NCBI GenBank assembly: GCA_964569055.1
Contig: CAZMSZ010000296.1
Location: 1 to 9,450, forward strand
Source: JAWLGW01 sp964569055
GTDB taxonomy: Bacteria > Planctomycetota > J058
Length of the DNA: 9,450 nucleotides
Reading direction: 5' to 3'
The notes under the pieces are model-generated. The model searched no databases. It was not told the DNA's origin and saw only the letters and a program-made list of their open reading frames with translations. The translations under genes and the position numbers were made by a program. Shown here in pieces: positions 6,285-9,450 of the stretch. Within the stretch, counting starts at the first letter, position 1, and every line of letters begins with the position of its first letter.

Positions 6285-6827
6285 CTACTTTCCCGCCGCG
6301 CGGGCTGCCACCTGCTCGCGCGCCCGGTCGAGGGAGGCCAACAGCGCGGCGTCCTGCTGGGCGTGGGCGCGTTCGCGCGCCCAGTCGAGCAGCGGGAGCC
6401 AGCCCTCCCCGCCGGCGGCCCCCGCCAGCTCGGCCGCGCGGCGACGCTGCGCCGGCGAGCCGGCCGCCAGCGTGCGCTCGACCAGCGCCCGGGCGCGCGC
6501 CTCGTCCGCCGCGACCAGCGCCCGCGCCAGCGCGGGCGCGGGCGTGGCCTCCGAGCGCATCCACACGTGATACAGCCCGACCCGGTCGGCCTCGGCCAGC
6601 GAGCGCACCGCCGCGGCGCTCGCCTGTCCGGCCTGCAGGGCGTCGGCGGCCTGGCGCGCCGCCTGGCTCGGCTCGGGGTACCTCTCGCGCACGTAGCGCT
6701 CGAAGAACCAGCGGTTGGCGGCGACGACCACGGCCAGCACCAGCGCGAGGGCCAAGGTGCCCGCCAGCAGCGCGAGCTGCCCGCGCGGGCTGCGCAGCCG
6801 CTGGCGCTGGTCCTCAGTGAGCCGCAC
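6285..6827 (-). CDS. Membrane-anchored Ala-rich helical protein
   Basis: A 180-residue protein with a charged N-terminus (MRLTEDQRQRLRSPRG), one membrane helix (about 18-37) and a long Ala/Arg/Glu-rich helical domain (about 52-178). The helical part has short repeated helix pairs that look HEAT- or TPR-like, but no repeat consensus is clear. After the positive-inside rule the N-terminus is cytosolic and the helical domain is outside the inner membrane. The GTG start overlaps the permease end by 14 bases and has GGAGGGG (6832-6838) four bases ahead. Translational coupling to the permease suggests it is an accessory of the exporter, perhaps a periplasmic contact subunit. Family unknown. Confidence 0.78.
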   Translation of the reverse strand: MRLTEDQRQRLRSPRGQLALLAGTLALALVLAVVVAANRWFFERYVRERYPEPSQAARQAADALQAGQASAAAVRSLAEADRVGLYHVWMRSEATPAPALARALVAADEARARALVERTLAAGSPAQRRRAAELAGAAGGEGWLPLLDWARERAHAQQDAALLASLDRAREQVAARAAGK

Positions 6828-8520
6828 GACGCCCCTCCAGCAGCTCGCGGGCGCGGGCGGCCGACCAGCGCTCGGTGAGCGCCAGCGCGAACCCGAGCAG
6901 GAGGCCCGCCCCGAGGAGCCCCGGGGAGCCCGCGCGCGCGGCGAACAGGTACGCGGCCCCGGCCGTGCTCGCCGCCGCGAACACCGCCGCCGAGACGAGC
7001 GCGATCCCGCCCAGGGTCGCGCCGCGCACCATGGGCTGGGCGAACGGGAGCCCGCGGAGCACCGCCGGGACCGACACCCGCGCGGCGCCGTCGATCAGGA
7101 CCCAGGTCAGCGCGGCGTGGACCAGGGCGTGGAGCGGGTCGCGCCACAGCACCGCCAGCGTGACCGCCAGGGCGAGCACGGCCGGCGCGAACACCGACGC
7201 CAGCAGCGCCTTGCGGACGCCGGCCAAGAACGCGGCCGGGTCGCGCAGCGGCGCGGTCGCGAGCAGGCTGCTCGCCTGCGGGTCGCGGCTGAAGGCGAGG
7301 TTCTGGACCGCGACCGGGACCGCCGAGGCCAGGAGCGCGGCGACCGCGAGCGGCAGCACCGCCTTGGTCGGGTCGCCCCCCGCGAGCGGGTCGGCGAGCT
7401 GATCGGTGAGCGCCCCCAGGAGCAGCGCCGCGAGCGCGGTGGCCAGGGTCGGCCAGGTGCGCATGGCGAGCTCGGGGTCGCGGCGCAGGTGCGCGCGCAC
7501 CAGCCAGAACGCGGCCCCCTGCTGGCGGTCGGGGCAGATCCACTGCAGGAGCGTCCCCTGCAGGGTGCCCGGCGCGGGCGGGCGCGGGGCGTGGACCCGC
7601 CGCCAGGCGCGCGCGCCGGCGTGGGCCCCCGCGTAGGCGCGCGACAGCCGCAGGACCGCGGCCCCGACCAGCGCCAGCACGAGCCCCAGCGCGGCCGCGG
7701 CCTGGCCGAGGTGCTCGGGGCGCGGCGCGGCGGCGACCTCGGCCACCCAGCGGCCCAGCGCGTGGAGGGGCAGCGCGGTGAGCCAGGCCGGCGGGCGCGC
7801 CGCGAACAGCTCCACTCCGCCGGTGGCCTGCCGGAGCATGAGCTGCGCCCCGTAGAACACCACCAGGATCAGCACGATCTGCGTCCAGGCCAGGATTGCG
7901 CGCGCCGAGTCGAGCGCGGGGCCGGCGCCGAGCGAGGTCAGGAGCAGGAGCACCGCCGCGGCCACGCCCACGTTGACCAGCGCCGAGGCGAACACGTAGG
8001 CGGGCAGGTACCACGGCCCCGCGTCGCGCAGCCCCGCGCCGACCACCGCCGGGAAGATCGTGAGCGAGGTGCCCAGGAGCGCCACGTAGAACAGGAGGTT
8101 CACCATGCGCGCCGCGGCGTAGGTGCGCGGGTGCAAGGGGCGGTGCCCGACGACCAGCGCGTCGCGCGCGTCGAGCGCGGCCTCGTTGAGCTCGACCACC
8201 ACCGCCGAGAGCATCAGGACCGCGGCCGTGGCGAGCCCGGCGAACGCGAAGAACGCGGCGTCGACCCGCGCGTACAGCGCGGCCGACAGGAGCAGCGACA
8301 CGGTCAGGAACTGGCCGACCACCCAGTACAGGGGCGAGACCACCGCGTTGGGCCCGGTGCCGGTCGCCTTGCCGTAGTGGAAGCCGCGCAGGTCCATCAG
8401 GATCAGGCAGGAGAGCAGCGCGCGGAACGGGCGCGGCTGGATGTCGAGCGCGCGCAGCGCCCGGTCGAGCGTCCCGGGGGCGGGTGCGGCGGGCGGCGTG
8501 GCGGCCGGCGCGGCGGTCAC
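6814..8520 (-). CDS. ABC-2-type exporter permease
   Basis: A 568-residue polytopic protein paired with the ATPase next to it. After a Pro/Ala-rich N-terminus (about 1-17) come hydrophobic segments near 60-80, 86-110, 138-165, 170-200 and 208-230, a linker with about one further helix and a soluble loop near 310-350, and a second cluster of five or six helices to about 550. The two halves and length are like large fused ABC-2 permeases of bacterial exporters. GTG at 8520 is chosen because it overlaps the ATPase stop as GTGA; a longer frame to 8766 is Arg-rich and only the shadow of the ATPase. The substrate cannot be read from the sequence: lipid, peptide or drug export are all possible. Confidence 0.9.
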   Translation of the reverse strand: MTAAPAATPPAAPAPGTLDRALRALDIQPRPFRALLSCLILMDLRGFHYGKATGTGPNAVVSPLYWVVGQFLTVSLLLSAALYARVDAAFFAFAGLATAAVLMLSAVVVELNEAALDARDALVVGHRPLHPRTYAAARMVNLLFYVALLGTSLTIFPAVVGAGLRDAGPWYLPAYVFASALVNVGVAAAVLLLLTSLGAGPALDSARAILAWTQIVLILVVFYGAQLMLRQATGGVELFAARPPAWLTALPLHALGRWVAEVAAAPRPEHLGQAAAALGLVLALVGAAVLRLSRAYAGAHAGARAWRRVHAPRPPAPGTLQGTLLQWICPDRQQGAAFWLVRAHLRRDPELAMRTWPTLATALAALLLGALTDQLADPLAGGDPTKAVLPLAVAALLASAVPVAVQNLAFSRDPQASSLLATAPLRDPAAFLAGVRKALLASVFAPAVLALAVTLAVLWRDPLHALVHAALTWVLIDGAARVSVPAVLRGLPFAQPMVRGATLGGIALVSAAVFAAASTAGAAYLFAARAGSPGLLGAGLLLGFALALTERWSAARARELLEGRRAAH

Positions 8521-9419
8521 CGGCGCTTGCCCTTCTTCCCCTTCTTGCCGCCGCCCGTCGCGCCGCCGGCGGCCGCGGCGCCGCGGGGGGCGACGCTCGC
8601 CAGGAAGGCGGCGGCGAGGTCGGTGCCGGCCTCGACCCGGGTCAGGCGGTGGAACACGCCCTCGAGCGTGGCGTCCGCCTCGCCGTCGCGCTGCGCGGCG
8701 AGGAGCTCGGCCGTGGGCGCGTCGGCCACGATCCGCCCGCCGTCGAGGATGATCGCGCGGTCGCACAGCCGCTCCACCACGTCGAGCACGTGCGAGCAGT
8801 ACAGGACGGCGCGCCCGCGCTCGGCGAGGCCGGTCACGATGTCCTTGAGCGTGCGCGCCGCGTTGGCGTCGAGCCCGTCGAGCGGCTCGTCGAGCAGCAC
8901 CACCTCGGGGTCGTGCAGCAGCGCGCAGGCGATCGCCACCTTCTGCCGCTGCCCCTTGGACAGCGTGTCGATCCGCCGGTCGGCGTGGGGCTCGAGCTCG
9001 AACAGGGCGAGCAGCCGCTCGACCTGCTCGGCGGCGCGCTCCGGCTCGAGCTCGTACAGGTCGGCCACCAGCGCCAGGTGCTCGCGCGCCGAGAGCAGCG
9101 AGTACAGCGCGCCGCTCTCGGGCACGTAGCCCAGCGCCCGCTTGGCGTCGAGCGGCGCCTCCGCCACGTCGTGCCCCGCCAGCAGGACCCGCCCGGCGGT
9201 CGGCCGCAAGATCCCGGCGATCGCCTTGATCGTGGTCGACTTCCCCGCCCCGTTCGGGCCGAGGTAGCCGCAGATCTGCCCGCGCGGCACCCGGAACGAG
9301 ACCCCCTGCAGGGCGCGCACCTCGCCGTAGCGCTGCTCGAGCCCCTCGACCACGATCGCGTCGCCGCCGGCGGGAGCGTCGGGCGGAGCGCTGCTGGGGG
9401 TGGGTTCGGGGTCGCTCAT
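8517..9419 (-). CDS. ABC transporter ATP-binding protein
   Basis: A 300-residue nucleotide-binding subunit, first gene of the operon. Seen in order: Walker A GPNGAGKST (54-62), the Q-loop region GYVPESGALY (97-106) with Glu where many family members have Gln, signature LSKGQRQK (153-160), Walker B VVLLDEPLDGLD (173-184) with catalytic E178, and H-loop H210. This pattern is that of CcmA-type (ABC-2 exporter) ATPases. A Pro-rich N-terminal extension of about 20 residues precedes the fold, and residues past about 265 form an Ala/Gly-rich tail ending in a Lys/Arg cluster (GGGKKGKKGKRR). The ATG lacks a ribosome binding site. The permease overlaps its stop by 4 bases, so the two are made together. 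Confidence 0.96.
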   Translation of the reverse strand: MSDPEPTPSSAPPDAPAGGDAIVVEGLEQRYGEVRALQGVSFRVPRGQICGYLGPNGAGKSTTIKAIAGILRPTAGRVLLAGHDVAEAPLDAKRALGYVPESGALYSLLSAREHLALVADLYELEPERAAEQVERLLALFELEPHADRRIDTLSKGQRQKVAIACALLHDPEVVLLDEPLDGLDANAARTLKDIVTGLAERGRAVLYCSHVLDVVERLCDRAIILDGGRIVADAPTAELLAAQRDGEADATLEGVFHRLTRVEAGTDLAAAFLASVAPRGAAAAGGATGGGKKGKKGKRR

Positions 9420-9428
9420 GGCAGACGA

Positions 9429-9434
9429 ACTATA
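9429..9434 (-). promoter_or_regulatory. Possible -10 element of the ABC operon
   Basis: TATAGT on the minus strand, a 5 of 6 match to TATAAT, stands 9 bases before the ATG at 9419 in an otherwise GC-rich sequence. With no ribosome binding site in between, the transcript could be nearly leaderless. Any -35 element would be outside the window, so the call is tentative. Confidence 0.35.
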
Positions 9435-9450
9435 GCCGGCGAGCTCCTCG

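Noticed and set aside
8521..8766. Upstream extension of the permease frame
   Set aside because: It is the Arg-rich shadow of the ATPase, and the GTGA junction at 8517-8520 gives the natural start.
6715..9129. 804-codon open frame on the plus strand opposite the ABC genes
   Set aside because: Its product is a low-complexity Arg/Glu/Gln/Gly/His string with no fold, and it lies fully opposite clearly recognisable ABC genes. It is a shadow due to high GC content.

Overview
This is a very GC-rich chromosomal window. Third codon positions are almost all G or C, several starts are GTG, and genes are packed with 4-base overlaps. The gene content would fit a myxobacterium-like member of the Myxococcota or an uncultured relative: an FHA protein fused to a membrane domain, a PqqD/nucleotidyltransferase/radical-SAM cluster, and a large ABC-2 exporter operon. 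That placement is inference; no rRNA or other phylogenetic marker is present.

Layout. (1) Positions 61-2691, minus strand: a three-gene cluster read in the order PqqD-like carrier/recognition protein, PF14907-type nucleotidyltransferase, radical SAM protein with a short C-terminal cysteine set. This is the gene combination of a ribosomal-peptide (RiPP) tailoring locus, but no precursor peptide is convincing. (2) Positions 2692-3027: a 336-base divergent intergenic region dominated by a GTGCCC/GTGCTC hexanucleotide array with an inverted copy on its right side. (3) Positions 3028-4767, plus strand: an FHA-domain polytopic membrane protein, then MiaE, the di-iron tRNA hydroxylase. (4) Positions 4774-9419, minus strand, convergent with miaE: a compact seven-gene operon read from the right edge. 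It holds an ABC ATPase, its ABC-2-type permease, a membrane-anchored Ala-rich helical protein, a 40-residue membrane protein, a polytopic membrane protein of unknown family, and two tandem paralogous two-helix membrane proteins.

How the genes may work together. The ATPase and permease overlap by 4 bases and surely form one exporter; the five downstream genes are closely spaced and all encode predicted membrane proteins, so a multi-subunit membrane complex around the exporter is likely. The paralogous pair share a Y-x-G-M-x-x-G-x-G-x-G motif and carry C-terminal tails of opposite charge. I do not recognise this set as a named system. The PqqD/NTase/rSAM cluster and this ABC operon are the two places most likely to hold something undescribed.

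Because of the extreme GC content, long open frames occur on every strand; most are shadows and were left out. No tRNA, rRNA, CRISPR array, insertion sequence or phage gene was seen.
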